DNA from: an uncultured Oscillospiraceae bacterium
GTDB taxonomy: Bacteria; Bacillota; Clostridia; Oscillospirales; Oscillospiraceae
Assembly (NCBI GenBank): GCA_934591815.1
Contig: CAKTPV010000014.1
Location: 1-57,233, forward strand
Direction: 5' to 3'
DNA length: 57,233 nt
Shown here: positions 1 through 7,798 of the stretch, piece after piece
Position numbering within the stretch: the stretch's first letter is position 1
Layout: each line of letters opens with the position of its first letter
Notes under the pieces: model-generated
Seen by the model: the letters and a program-made list of their open reading frames with translations, nothing else
Databases searched by the model: none
Told to the model about the DNA's origin: nothing
Program-made: the position numbers and the translations under genes

Positions 1-74
1 GGGTATAGCTCAGTTGGTAGAGCAGCGGTCTCCAAAACCGCGTGTCGAGAGTTCGAGCCTTTCTGCCCCTGCCA
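1..74 (+). tRNA. tRNA-Trp (CCA anticodon), 5' end cut by window edge
   Basis: The cloverleaf is readable: D-arm GCTCAGTTGGTAGAGC, anticodon loop CTCCAAA with anticodon CCA, T-loop GTTCGAGCC, and an encoded 3' CCA at 72-74. The 3' acceptor strand TGCCCCT needs AGGGGTA on the 5' side, but the window starts at GGGTA, so the first two bases lie outside. A terminator follows directly. Confidence 0.93.
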
Positions 75-76
75 AA

Positions 77-109
77 AGAAGTCATGACGATGGTCATGGC
101 TTCTTTTTT
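77..109 (+). terminator. intrinsic terminator of tRNA-Trp
   Basis: A 12-bp stem (AGAAGTCATGAC with GTCATGGCTTCT, one G-T wobble), a four-base loop and a T-run follow the CCA end by two bases. Confidence 0.85.
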
Positions 110-123
110 GCTGTTCAGATGCC

Positions 124-164
124 AAACGCCCTCTCTGCACCCACGCGGCGCAGGGAGGGCGTTT
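124..164. terminator. bidirectional hairpin between tRNA-Trp and the DUF3784 gene
   Basis: The 15-bp stem AAACGCCCTCTCTGC / GCAGGGAGGGCGTTT has one wobble. It lies 26 bp past the stop of the minus-strand DUF3784 gene and is its most likely terminator; the T-tracts are short on both strands. Confidence 0.6.
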
Positions 165-189
165 TGATAGAACGAGGGGTGCCTGCCGC

Positions 190-498
190 TCATCGCCGGC
201 ATTTGCGGTCAATGTAAATACAGCCGCCGATGGCCGCGGCCACGAATAGGCCAAGACCAAGCCACAGCAGGAGCATCGTCTGGCACAAGGTACTGAGGGC
301 AATGACCAGCCAGCACAGGGCCAGCACGAACATCAGCCGCGACATGGCCTTACAGAGCTTCTTTTCATCATATTTTGCCTTTTCCTCCGGCGAGGCGGTG
401 TTGTAGCCTGCGATGAGGGATGTGCCCTTACCGCGGGAAAAGACAACGCCCAGCACCAGAAACAAAGCGGTCACCAACAGATGGGCGGCAAGGAGCAT
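190..498 (-). CDS. DUF3784 small membrane protein
   Basis: A 102-residue protein of the DUF3784 type, function unknown. It has an N-terminal membrane segment (about residues 3-20), a short loop with the family-like stretch GKGTSLIAGYNTASPEEKAKYDEKKLC, then two more hydrophobic segments and a basic tail. The ATG at 498 is chosen because GGAGGTGTTCCC lies directly upstream with good spacing; a longer frame to 603 has no such signal and an unlikely N-terminus. It is a single-gene unit ending at the bidirectional hairpin at 124-164. The family assignment rests on the STxAGYNT-like motif and three-helix layout. Confidence 0.8.
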   Translation of the reverse strand: MLLAAHLLVTALFLVLGVVFSRGKGTSLIAGYNTASPEEKAKYDEKKLCKAMSRLMFVLALCWLVIALSTLCQTMLLLWLGLGLFVAAAIGGCIYIDRKCRR

Positions 499-700
499 GG
501 GAACACCTCCAATCGAAATAGAAAGTTGGTACGGCAGTTGGTTCTCACTTCTATTATACAGGAAAAGCATTGCCGCGCAAGGTATTTTGGCTCCAACGCG
601 CAAAAAGGAAGCGAACGCGGTGCGTTCGCTTCAAGTGAGGAGAAAAATGATGGAAAAGTATTTCAAACGGGTAAACCCCGCTGAAACCGGAGAAAATGGG

Positions 701-961
701 TCAGAGGATGGCGCACAGCAGCCATGTCAGGCCGATGGCCGCGGCGCCGATGGAGGCCCAGAGCCATGCCGGAATGCGGCGGCGTCTGCGGGGCATCCCC
801 TGACAGCGGGCATAGTTTTTGGCGATGCGGACAGCCTGATCCACCAGCTGCTGAGAGCTGATGCCGCCGCCGTCAGTGCGGAGAATAAAAATTGCCTGTT
901 CAAAGATCTGCGGGTCCGGGGAGTCCACCACGATGACCCGGCGGGAAATGCCTTTAACCAA
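701..961 (-). CDS. small C-terminally anchored membrane protein downstream of spoIIE
   Basis: 86 residues. The first 55 are soluble and resemble no domain I can name; they are followed by a basic stretch (MPRRRRR) and one C-terminal transmembrane helix, so a tail-anchored topology is likely. Translation probably starts at TTG (959-961), because AGGAGGG sits seven bases upstream and no ATG is better placed. It follows spoIIE by 60 bp on the same strand, so the two are probably co-transcribed and it may be made early in sporulation. That link is positional inference only. Confidence 0.65.
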   Translation of the reverse strand: MVKGISRRVIVVDSPDPQIFEQAIFILRTDGGGISSQQLVDQAVRIAKNYARCQGMPRRRRRIPAWLWASIGAAAIGLTWLLCAIL

Positions 962-1021
962 ATGTATGCCCTCCTTACTGTCTGATCGTCATATCCACAG
1001 TATGGACAGGGCCGCCGCCGC

Positions 1022-3022
1022 TTATACCTGCGTTTTGCCGTTTTCTGTACCGCGGGGACGGTGCAGCACCAGCGCGGCACAGTCGTCCGACAGTCCGCCG
1101 TGGTCGGCGGAAAGGGCAAGAATGCGGCGTGCCAGTTCCTCCGGCGTGCCGGCGTCCCAACCGGCCAGCAGATCCAGCAGCCACTCGTCACCATCCCCGG
1201 CGGTGACACCGTCGGACAGCAGCACCAACCAGCCATCGGGCGGCAGCGTGAAGCGGATAGCCTCCGGCTGCTGGGACACCTTCTCCAGGCCGGCAGGCAG
1301 TGCGCTGCCTGCGTAGCGGATGACCCGTCCGTGCTTTTTGTAGTAGGACGGCGCGGCGCCGTATTTGTACAGGGTGATGGCACCGGTGGCGCGATCCAAA
1401 CACGCCAGATCAATGGTGGTAAAGCCCGCACCCTCCTGACAGCGCAGCAGCAGCGCTGTGTTCAGGGTCTTCAGCGCGGGGGACGGCTCCACACCGGCCT
1501 GTAGGAATTGCTTGAGCAGCCGGACGGTCATGGCGGCCTCCCGGTGGGCAGCCTCGCCGCTGCCCATGCCGTCGGACAGCAGCAGGCAGGCGGTATTGCC
1601 CGCCTCGAAAACGGCGGCCTGATCGCCGCACAGTGATTCCCCGTCCCGCGGCCGCAGCGCTATCCCCGTGTCATAGCGGAAGCGTGGAGCGGCGGAGGCC
1701 GGCACATCGGCGGACAGTGCCTCCGACAGCTGGGCGTACTGCTCCCGCGCCACCTGATAGGCCTGCTGGAGTTGGAGCTGGTGGACATGGCGCAGCAGAA
1801 ATTGACGGAGCTGGTCATTTACCGCCTCCAGCAATCGGGGAAAGTGCAGGCAACGGCTGGCAAAATAGGACGGGAAATCCTCCGCACAGGCGGTGCCGCG
1901 GCGGAGCAGCTTGGGACAGGCGTCATTGAAGGCGTTGTAGGTATCGTTGTAGTGGGCCTGCCAGCAGTCGTGACGGAGCAGGCAGCCGGCGCATACCTGC
2001 TCGGCGGCGCGGTCGAACAGCACGGCGGGGTTTTCCGGACGGGGCGGCGTCGTACCGGCGAAAAAGCTGTCGTATACGGCGCGAAGGGCGGCGGCGGGTG
2101 CCGCGGCATTCGGCGGGGCAGGTGTCCGGGCGGAAGCGGGCTGCACCGTCGAGCTGAGCAGCAGCTTCTCCGGCAGGAGAAGGTACAGACCGGCGCCTGC
2201 CAAGTCCTGACACAGCAGCGGCAGGGGGTCAGGCCCGTCCAGCAGCAGGTATACGGCGGAGGCTGCCGCGCAGAACAGCAGCGGCGGCAAAAAGCGGGTG
2301 CGGCGCCGCAGGGCGGCTGCCGCCGCCCCGGCGCAGAGCACCACGGTCAGCAGCACCTCTCTGCCGGTGTACAGGTCCAGCACCAACCCGGTGACGGCGC
2401 CGATGGCCGCTGCGGAGGCAGGGGACAGGTGCCGGGCGGCAGTCAGCAGCAGGGCGGCAGCCAACAGGCCGCCAACCCGAAAGCCCGACAGCTCCCAACC
2501 GTAGGAAGCCAGGCACAGGCCTATGGCGGCCGCCAGCGCCGCCTGCTGCCGTGTCTCCGGCGGTGCATCGGGATCCCCCAGCGCGGGCAGCAGGTACGCG
2601 GCGGCATAGAGGATGACCAGCGCGGCGGCGCATAGCGCCCAATGACGCGGCTGCCGCTGGAACAGATACGCCGACTGCACCAGCAGCGTCATGGCAGCGG
2701 CGGCGGCAGGCCGGAAGCGGGGGCTTTTATACAAACGGGTGGTGCAGAACGCGGTGTTGGCGCAGAAGATAAGAATAGCGGCGGCGGTGTGGCGCAGTCC
2801 CGCCTGAAAGTCCAGAAAAAGAAAAGCGCCCAGTCCGGCGCCCAGCAGCGTACACAGCCCGGGCCAACCTACGCCGGCGGCGGAAACGACAGCCAGCGCC
2901 CACGGGCTGTACAGACCGTCCAACGTGCCGCCGGTCAGGAGAAAAGCGGCGGCAGACGGTAAAAACGCTTTCAACAGCGGGCGCAGCGGGACGGCGCGGC
3001 TGACCTCAGTGACAGATCTCAA
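1022..3022 (-). CDS. spoIIE: stage II sporulation protein E, PP2C phosphatase
   Basis: 666 residues. SpoIIE dephosphorylates SpoIIAA at the asymmetric septum and so releases sigma-F. The N-terminal half is a chain of hydrophobic helices (polytopic membrane region), the middle carries a Cys-rich stretch (CAGCLLRHDCW), and the last ~200 residues are the PP2C phosphatase with LLLSDGMGSGEAAHREA and LVLLSDGVTAGD metal-binding motifs. It is shorter than the ~800-residue Bacillus protein, mostly in the membrane part. The open frame runs to 3193, but GAGGAGGGA seven bases before TTG at 3022 and overlap with the divergent lipoprotein argue for the TTG start. A possible long-spacer Spo0A-type promoter lies upstream. 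Confidence 0.92.
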   Translation of the reverse strand: MRSVTEVSRAVPLRPLLKAFLPSAAAFLLTGGTLDGLYSPWALAVVSAAGVGWPGLCTLLGAGLGAFLFLDFQAGLRHTAAAILIFCANTAFCTTRLYKSPRFRPAAAAAMTLLVQSAYLFQRQPRHWALCAAALVILYAAAYLLPALGDPDAPPETRQQAALAAAIGLCLASYGWELSGFRVGGLLAAALLLTAARHLSPASAAAIGAVTGLVLDLYTGREVLLTVVLCAGAAAAALRRRTRFLPPLLFCAAASAVYLLLDGPDPLPLLCQDLAGAGLYLLLPEKLLLSSTVQPASARTPAPPNAAAPAAALRAVYDSFFAGTTPPRPENPAVLFDRAAEQVCAGCLLRHDCWQAHYNDTYNAFNDACPKLLRRGTACAEDFPSYFASRCLHFPRLLEAVNDQLRQFLLRHVHQLQLQQAYQVAREQYAQLSEALSADVPASAAPRFRYDTGIALRPRDGESLCGDQAAVFEAGNTACLLLSDGMGSGEAAHREAAMTVRLLKQFLQAGVEPSPALKTLNTALLLRCQEGAGFTTIDLACLDRATGAITLYKYGAAPSYYKKHGRVIRYAGSALPAGLEKVSQQPEAIRFTLPPDGWLVLLSDGVTAGDGDEWLLDLLAGWDAGTPEELARRILALSADHGGLSDDCAALVLHRPRGTENGKTQV

Positions 3023-3046
3023 GGCTTGTCCCTCCTCTCGCCCCCT

Positions 3047-3079
3047 ATTGTAGCGGAAGGGTGGGGCGCATCCTGTCGG
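3047..3079 (-). promoter_or_regulatory. candidate spoIIE promoter with 21-bp spacer
   Basis: On the minus strand CCGACA (3074-3079) and TACAAT (3047-3052) are separated by 21 bp. Bacillus spoIIE and spoIIG have unusually long spacers and are activated by Spo0A from this kind of promoter. The TGTCGGG at the -35 partly resembles a 0A box (TGTCGAA). Suggestive only. Confidence 0.4.
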
Positions 3080-3091
3080 GAAATTTTTCTG

Positions 3092-3120
3092 TTGTATTTC
3101 CCCGGCCGATTTGATACAAT
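3092..3120 (+). promoter_or_regulatory. sigma-A promoter of the lipoprotein gene
   Basis: TTGTAT (3092-3097), 17-bp spacer, TACAAT (3115-3120), about 40 bp before the lipoprotein start. Confidence 0.6.
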
Positions 3121-3161
3121 GACCGCAGTGGAGACAACCGTTTGACAGAAGGAGGCACTCT

Positions 3162-3860
3162 ATGAAGAAAGCAGCAGCCATGCTGATGGCCATATGGATA
3201 TTGGCGCTGACGGCCTGCGGCCAGCAGCCGCCGGAACAGACCGGCGGTTCGGTGGAGCCGGGTACGACGCCGGATCAGTCCGTTACGGGACAGGTGGATG
3301 CCTCCCAACCGGACGAGGAGGAGCTGGAGATGGGCAGCGTCAACGGCGGCACCTATACCAACGCCTTTGCCGGGATCGGCTGCACACTGGATGAGACATG
3401 GGTATTCTATACGGAGGCGCAGATTGCGGAGCTCAACGGCTTCCTGACCGACGGCACCAATGACGAGGACATGAAAAAGCTGATGGAAAACAGCCAGAGC
3501 GTGCAGGATATGTACGCCTCCTCTACGGACGGGCTGATGACCATCAACGTGGTGTTCCAGAACATGGGATTGCTGCTGGGTACCACCATGAGCGCACAGG
3601 AGTACGCGGAGCTGCACGTTACGCAGCTCCCGGATGCCATGGCCGCCTACGGCTTTGAAGACGTCACGGCGTCCGTGACCACGGCAGAGCTGGCCGGCGA
3701 GGAGCGTCCCGCCATTGCACTGACCGCCACGATACAGGATATCCCCGTGTATGAGCGGATCGTTTGCCTCCGGCAGGGGAACTACATTTACTGCGTGACA
3801 CTGTGCAGCTATACGGAGGACGTGACTTCCCAGATGGCAGAGCTGTTCTACGCCCTGTAA
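3162..3860 (+). CDS. secreted lipoprotein, function unknown
   Basis: 232 residues. A classical lipoprotein signal (MKKAAAMLMAIWILALTAC) ends in lipobox LTAC with the modified cysteine at residue 19, followed by a Pro/Gly/Gln-rich linker of about 35 residues. The rest is a soluble alpha/beta domain without a motif I recognise; the layout resembles small clostridial lipoproteins with a PsbP-like or DUF-type fold, but I do not claim one. GAAGGAGG lies eight bases upstream of the ATG. It is divergent from spoIIE with its own promoter, and a strong terminator follows, so it is monocistronic. Confidence 0.85.
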   Translation: MKKAAAMLMAIWILALTACGQQPPEQTGGSVEPGTTPDQSVTGQVDASQPDEEELEMGSVNGGTYTNAFAGIGCTLDETWVFYTEAQIAELNGFLTDGTNDEDMKKLMENSQSVQDMYASSTDGLMTINVVFQNMGLLLGTTMSAQEYAELHVTQLPDAMAAYGFEDVTASVTTAELAGEERPAIALTATIQDIPVYERIVCLRQGNYIYCVTLCSYTEDVTSQMAELFYAL

Positions 3861-3870
3861 AAAACGAAAG

Positions 3871-3904
3871 AGAAGCTGCGGCCTGCGGGCTGCGGCTTCT
3901 TTTT
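3871..3904 (+). terminator. intrinsic terminator after the lipoprotein gene
   Basis: AGAAGC-TGCGGCC, loop TGCG, GGCTGCG-GCTTCT, then a T-run, 10 bp after the stop codon. Confidence 0.85.
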
Positions 3905-3921
3905 GCCGGAAGGAGAAAAAT

Positions 3922-5661
3922 ATGAAAAAATATGTCCTGATCCCGGATTCCTTCAAGGGAACGCTGTCCTCTGTGGATATCTGCCGCATCGCGGCAGAGG
4001 AGATCCGCCGTCTGGAGCCGGAGGCGGAGATCGACGCCATCCCGGTGGCGGACGGCGGCGAGGGGACAGCGGATGCCTTCCTCACCGCTGTGGGCGGACA
4101 ACGGATCGATGCGCCCTGTACCGGCCCGTTGGGAGAGCCAAGGACGGGGCACTACGCCCTGCTGCCGGACGGAACGGCGGTGGTCGAGATGGCGGCTGCG
4201 GCGGGACTGCCGCTGGTGGGCGACGCCCGTGATCCGGAAAAGACCACCACCTACGGTGTGGGAGAACTGATGGTGCATGCACTGACCCATGGCGCGAAGC
4301 GGTTGGTGCTGGGGCTGGGCGGCAGCGCTACCAACGACGGGGGCTGCGGTGCCGCCGCCGCACTGGGCGCAGTATTCTATGACGAGCAGGGGCGTGCCTT
4401 CGTACCGGCGGGCGGCACGCTGTCCCGCATCGCCCGCGTGCAGACAGAGGCGCTGCACCGTACACTGGGCGGCATACCGGTGACGGTGATGTGCGATATC
4501 GACAATCCGCTGTGCGGCCCGGAGGGTGCGGCAGCGGTGTTCGGCCCCCAGAAGGGCGCGGATGCCGCCATGGTGGCCCGCTTGGACGCAGGGCTGTGTC
4601 ATTTGGCGCAGGTGCTGGCCCGCGACCTCCACGTACAGGTGCTGTCGCTGCCCGGCGGCGGGGCCGCAGGCGGTTTCGGTGCGGGTGCGGTTGCCTTTTT
4701 CGGTGGTACCCTGCGTATGGGCATTGAGGTGATGCTGGACACCGTGGATTTTGACCGCCGCTGCCGGGATGCACGGCTGGTCATTACCGGCGAGGGGCAT
4801 CTGGACAGCCAGAGCCTGCGGGGTAAGGCGGTCATCGGCGTAGCACGCAGAGCCAAGGCGCTGGGCGTGCCCACCGCGGTGCTGGTGGGCGGCTGCGAGA
4901 CAGCGCTGGACGCGGTATACGCAGAGGGCGTGTCCGGTGTGTTTCCCATCAACCCCGCTCTTTGCAGCTACGAGGAGGCGCGGATCTGCGGAGAAGAGAA
5001 CCTGCGGTTTACCGTGGGGAATCTGATCCGTTTTCTGGACAGCATGTGCGCCGCATCGCCCGGCGCGGCACATCGCCGCAGGGGAGAGGGCGGCCTGGAT
5101 ACGATACAGCGGCAAAAAGACATGCTGCGCCGGAAGCTGGCAAACGCGGAGCGGGCGCTGACCCCGGCGGAAAAGAGCGCCTCCAACGCGGCGATCCTGC
5201 GCCATGCGGCGGAAACGGCGGCGTACCGACGCGCCCGGACGGTGTTTGCCTTTGTGGGGCGCGGCGATGAGATCGACACGCTGCCGCTGCTCAGGCAGGT
5301 GCTGGCGGACGGCAAGCGCCTGTGCGTGCCGCTGTGTACCGCTCCCGGTATCATGGAGTGCCGGGAGGTGACGGACTTGTCCGTTCTGCGCCCCGGCGCA
5401 TACCGCATTTTGGAGCCGCCGGCGGAAGCGCCCCTCGTTGCACCGGCGGATATCGACCTCGCCATCGTACCCTGCGCCGGTGCGTCCCCCGATGGGCGGC
5501 GGCTGGGCCGGGGCGGCGGGTACTACGACCGATTTCTGGCGGAGTACGCAGGCGAAACGCTGCTGCTGTGCCGCCAGACCCTTCTGCGGCCGGATATCCC
5601 CTGGGAGGCGCACGACATCCCCATCCCCGCCGTGATAACGGAACAGGGAACGCCGACATAA
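3922..5661 (+). CDS. fusion: glycerate kinase / 5-formyltetrahydrofolate cyclo-ligase
   Basis: 579 residues in one uninterrupted frame. Residues 1-~380 are a GarK/GlxK-type glycerate kinase (PDSFKGTLSS start, PVADGGEGT, GLGGSATNDGG, GPEGAAAVFGPQKGA, VITGEGHLDSQS), which makes phosphoglycerate from D-glycerate. Residues ~393-579 are a complete 5-formyl-THF cyclo-ligase, which makes 5,10-methenyl-THF with ATP; the active-site motif GRGGGYYDRFL is present. The linker holds a CTG codon (5095-5097, residue 392) preceded by AGGGGAGAGG, so internal initiation could still give a free cyclo-ligase; the fusion may have arisen by loss of a stop codon between two adjacent genes. GGAAGGAG precedes the ATG. 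A perfect 18-bp bidirectional terminator follows. Confidence 0.9.
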   Translation: MKKYVLIPDSFKGTLSSVDICRIAAEEIRRLEPEAEIDAIPVADGGEGTADAFLTAVGGQRIDAPCTGPLGEPRTGHYALLPDGTAVVEMAAAAGLPLVGDARDPEKTTTYGVGELMVHALTHGAKRLVLGLGGSATNDGGCGAAAALGAVFYDEQGRAFVPAGGTLSRIARVQTEALHRTLGGIPVTVMCDIDNPLCGPEGAAAVFGPQKGADAAMVARLDAGLCHLAQVLARDLHVQVLSLPGGGAAGGFGAGAVAFFGGTLRMGIEVMLDTVDFDRRCRDARLVITGEGHLDSQSLRGKAVIGVARRAKALGVPTAVLVGGCETALDAVYAEGVSGVFPINPALCSYEEARICGEENLRFTVGNLIRFLDSMCAASPGAAHRRRGEGGLDTIQRQKDMLRRKLANAERALTPAEKSASNAAILRHAAETAAYRRARTVFAFVGRGDEIDTLPLLRQVLADGKRLCVPLCTAPGIMECREVTDLSVLRPGAYRILEPPAEAPLVAPADIDLAIVPCAGASPDGRRLGRGGGYYDRFLAEYAGETLLLCRQTLLRPDIPWEAHDIPIPAVITEQGTPT

Positions 5662-5700
5662 TAAACGCATCCCCCGGCTGCGCCGGGGGATGCGTTTATT
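5660..5700. terminator. perfect 18-bp bidirectional terminator
   Basis: AATAAACGCATCCCCCGG and its exact complement flank a CTGCG loop, with A/T-rich ends on both strands. It separates two convergent genes. Confidence 0.92.
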
Positions 5701-5709
5701 GGTGTGGAT

Positions 5710-6858
5710 TCAGACTGCGCCTGCCAGCTCCCGGACGGCGCGGATGGCGGCGTCCACCTCCGCCTCCGTGTTGAAGGCGGAGAAGCTGAAGCGCACCGCG
5801 CCCTGCGCCGCCGTACCCAGCGCCTGATGGAGCCGGGGCGCGCAGTGTGCGCCGGGGCGGGTGGCGATGCCGTAGTCGGTGTACAGCGCGTCCGACACCT
5901 CGGCGGAGTCCCAATCCCGAAGGTTCAGCGCCACGATGGCGGCCCGGCGGGGCAGGGAAAAATCGCCGTAGACCGTGACGCCGTCAATGTCCCGCACCCC
6001 CTCGTAGAACCGCCGCATCAGGGCGCGCTCCGTCCGCTCCACCGTCTCTACGCCCTGCGTCAGCAGGTAGTCCGCCGCCGCGTCCAGCCCGGCGATACCG
6101 TGGCTGTTCAGCGTGCCGGCCTCCAGACGGGTGGGGTAGTCCTGCGGCTGCTCCCGGTCGAAGGAGTGGACGCCGCTGCCGCCCCGCAGCAGGGGGCGAA
6201 TGTCCACGCCGGGCCGGATGCACAGCCCGCCGGTACCCTGCGGCCCCATGAGCCCCTTGTGGCCGGTGAAACACAGTACGTCTACCCCCAGCGCGGTCAT
6301 GTCGAGGGGTATCGCGCCTGCCGTCTGGGAGGCGTCCAGAATCAGCAGGGCACCGTGGGCGTGGGCGATCTCTGCGATGCGCGCTACGTCCAGCAGATCC
6401 CCCGTCAGGTTGGAGGCGTGGGTGCAGACCACGGCTCTGGTGTTGGGGCGGAACAGCGGCGCAAAATCCTCATACCGGATGCGCCCCTGCCGGTCGGCCC
6501 GGACGAAGGACAGCCCCATGCCCTGCGCCTCCAGCGCATACAGGGGGCGGAGGACGGAGTTGTGCTCCAGATCGGTGGAGATGGCGTGATCTGCCGGGGA
6601 GAGAAGCCCTTGAATGGCGATATTCAGCGCCATGGTGGAGTTGGCGGTGAACACCACCTGCTCCGGGCGGGGACAGCCCAGCAGCTGCGCCAGCTTCCGT
6701 CGGGTCTCGAACACCGTACGGGACGCCTGCATAGACGCGCCGTGGGCGCCCCGTGCGGCGTTGCCCGCCGTCAGGATGGCCTGCGCCACCGCCTGCGCCA
6801 CCTGCGGCGGCTTGTGCAGCGTGGTGGCGGCGTTATCCAGATAGATGAGCTTTTCCAT
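5710..6858 (-). CDS. class V aminotransferase, cysteine desulfurase/selenocysteine lyase type
   Basis: 382 residues, PLP-dependent. Expected motifs are present: LDNAATTLHKPP at the N-terminus, ANSTMALN, HASNLTGDLLD, and FTGHKGLMGPQGTGGL with the PLP lysine. Near the C-terminus the family's EGGG-type motif is replaced by RPGAHCAPRLHQALGT, which carries the catalytic-loop cysteine. This matches the cysteine desulfurase-like family that travels with DUF3343 and YedF in selenium-using Firmicutes. The start is ATG at 6858, overlapping the DUF3343 stop (TGATG); GGAG lies just upstream. Probably it mobilises sulfur or selenium from cysteine or selenocysteine; the exact substrate is inference. It is distinct from the housekeeping IscS at 16869. 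Confidence 0.88.
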   Translation of the reverse strand: MEKLIYLDNAATTLHKPPQVAQAVAQAILTAGNAARGAHGASMQASRTVFETRRKLAQLLGCPRPEQVVFTANSTMALNIAIQGLLSPADHAISTDLEHNSVLRPLYALEAQGMGLSFVRADRQGRIRYEDFAPLFRPNTRAVVCTHASNLTGDLLDVARIAEIAHAHGALLILDASQTAGAIPLDMTALGVDVLCFTGHKGLMGPQGTGGLCIRPGVDIRPLLRGGSGVHSFDREQPQDYPTRLEAGTLNSHGIAGLDAAADYLLTQGVETVERTERALMRRFYEGVRDIDGVTVYGDFSLPRRAAIVALNLRDWDSAEVSDALYTDYGIATRPGAHCAPRLHQALGTAAQGAVRFSFSAFNTEAEVDAAIRAVRELAGAV

Positions 6859-7100
6859 CAATACATCTCCAATACAAAACAGCCGCCGTGGGCGATACCC
6901 GCCCCGTCCAGCGCGGCGCAGAGGGCGTCCTGCTCATCCGGCAGCGCCTTCCACGCAAGGCCGCACCCCGCCGTGATCTGGGAGGGGATGGGGATCATCC
7001 GTCCCGGCAGCCCGGCGCCTTGGAACAGCGCCTCCGCCGCCATGGCCTGCGAGGTGGTATCAAAGGTGACCACCAACGCGGGCTTTTTCTGCCGCGTCAA
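6858..7100 (-). CDS. DUF3343 protein
   Basis: 80 residues matching DUF3343: an N-terminal beta-alpha-beta beginning PALVVTFDTTSQAMAAE, then PIPSQITAGCGLAWKA with the family's conserved Cys region. DUF3343 is a short putative Se/S-transfer partner seen beside YedF and class V aminotransferases. The start is TTG at 7100, which overlaps the YedF stop (TTGA); the stop overlaps the aminotransferase start. Translation of all three genes is therefore coupled. Confidence 0.85.
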   Translation of the reverse strand: MTRQKKPALVVTFDTTSQAMAAEALFQGAGLPGRMIPIPSQITAGCGLAWKALPDEQDALCAALDGAGIAHGGCFVLEMY

Positions 7101-7705
7101 GGCCGGACGACCTTCGTGGCCTGCATCTGCTTTTCCACGATGACGTACATATTGGTCACGCCGCCCACACGCAGCTGCTCGGTAAGGCCGTAGTGGTTCA
7201 GGCAGGTGCCGCAGGTGAGGATCTCCACGCCCAGAGATTCCAGCTTTTGCAGATCCTCCAGCGAGGCGGAGCCCTCGCAGGTCACGGCGGCGCCGCCGTT
7301 GTAGAACAGCACGGTCTTGGGCAGCGTCTCCTGCTGGGTCAGGGCGAACAGAAAGCCCTTCAGCAAGATCTTGCCCAGCACCTCGTCGCCCTCGCCCATG
7401 TGGTCAGCGGACACCGCCACCACCGTGTTGTCCGCGGCGGCGGGGACGGCGCAGGCGGTATCCACCGTCTCCGGAAGCTCCGCGCCCTCGCCCACGGTGA
7501 TGGTCACGCGGTACTCCTTTTCACCCAGCTGCGCCGTCTCGATGGTGCAGCCCTTGCTCTCGGCCAGCCGGGTCAGATTCTCCACGGCCACCTTGTTGTC
7601 CACCAGCGTCTGGACTGTTCCGGCGCCGTGCAGTTCCTTCAGGGCCTGCAGCGTTTTGACGACAGGGATCGGGCAGGCGTCCCCCATGGCATTGACCTGT
7701 ATCAT
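7097..7705 (-). CDS. yedF: YedF-type selenium metabolism sulfurtransferase-like protein
   Basis: 202 residues. Residues 1-75 are a TusA/SirA-like domain with the signature GDACPIPVVKTLQAL (Cys11-Pro). Residues ~100-202 are a DsrE-like half with the motif CGTCLNHYGL. This two-domain form is the YedF protein found in selenium-utilising Firmicutes. AAGGAGG sits eight bases before ATG 7705, which fixes the start; the longer frame to 7780 is not used. It is the first gene of the yedF-DUF3343-aminotransferase operon. No selD, selA, selB or tRNA-Sec is in the window, so the selenium link is from family knowledge. Confidence 0.88.
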   Translation of the reverse strand: MIQVNAMGDACPIPVVKTLQALKELHGAGTVQTLVDNKVAVENLTRLAESKGCTIETAQLGEKEYRVTITVGEGAELPETVDTACAVPAAADNTVVAVSADHMGEGDEVLGKILLKGFLFALTQQETLPKTVLFYNGGAAVTCEGSASLEDLQKLESLGVEILTCGTCLNHYGLTEQLRVGGVTNMYVIVEKQMQATKVVRP

Positions 7706-7798
7706 GATAGCTTCCTCCTTGTGGTTCTTTCTTGAGAATAACGATGGGTACATTGTAAACCCTCCGCAGGATTTATGCAAGAGGGACGGACAAGACGT

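Noticed and set aside
5704..7143. 479-codon plus-strand frame across the selenium-type cluster
   Set aside because: High-GC antisense frame; the minus strand encodes three recognisable overlapping proteins.
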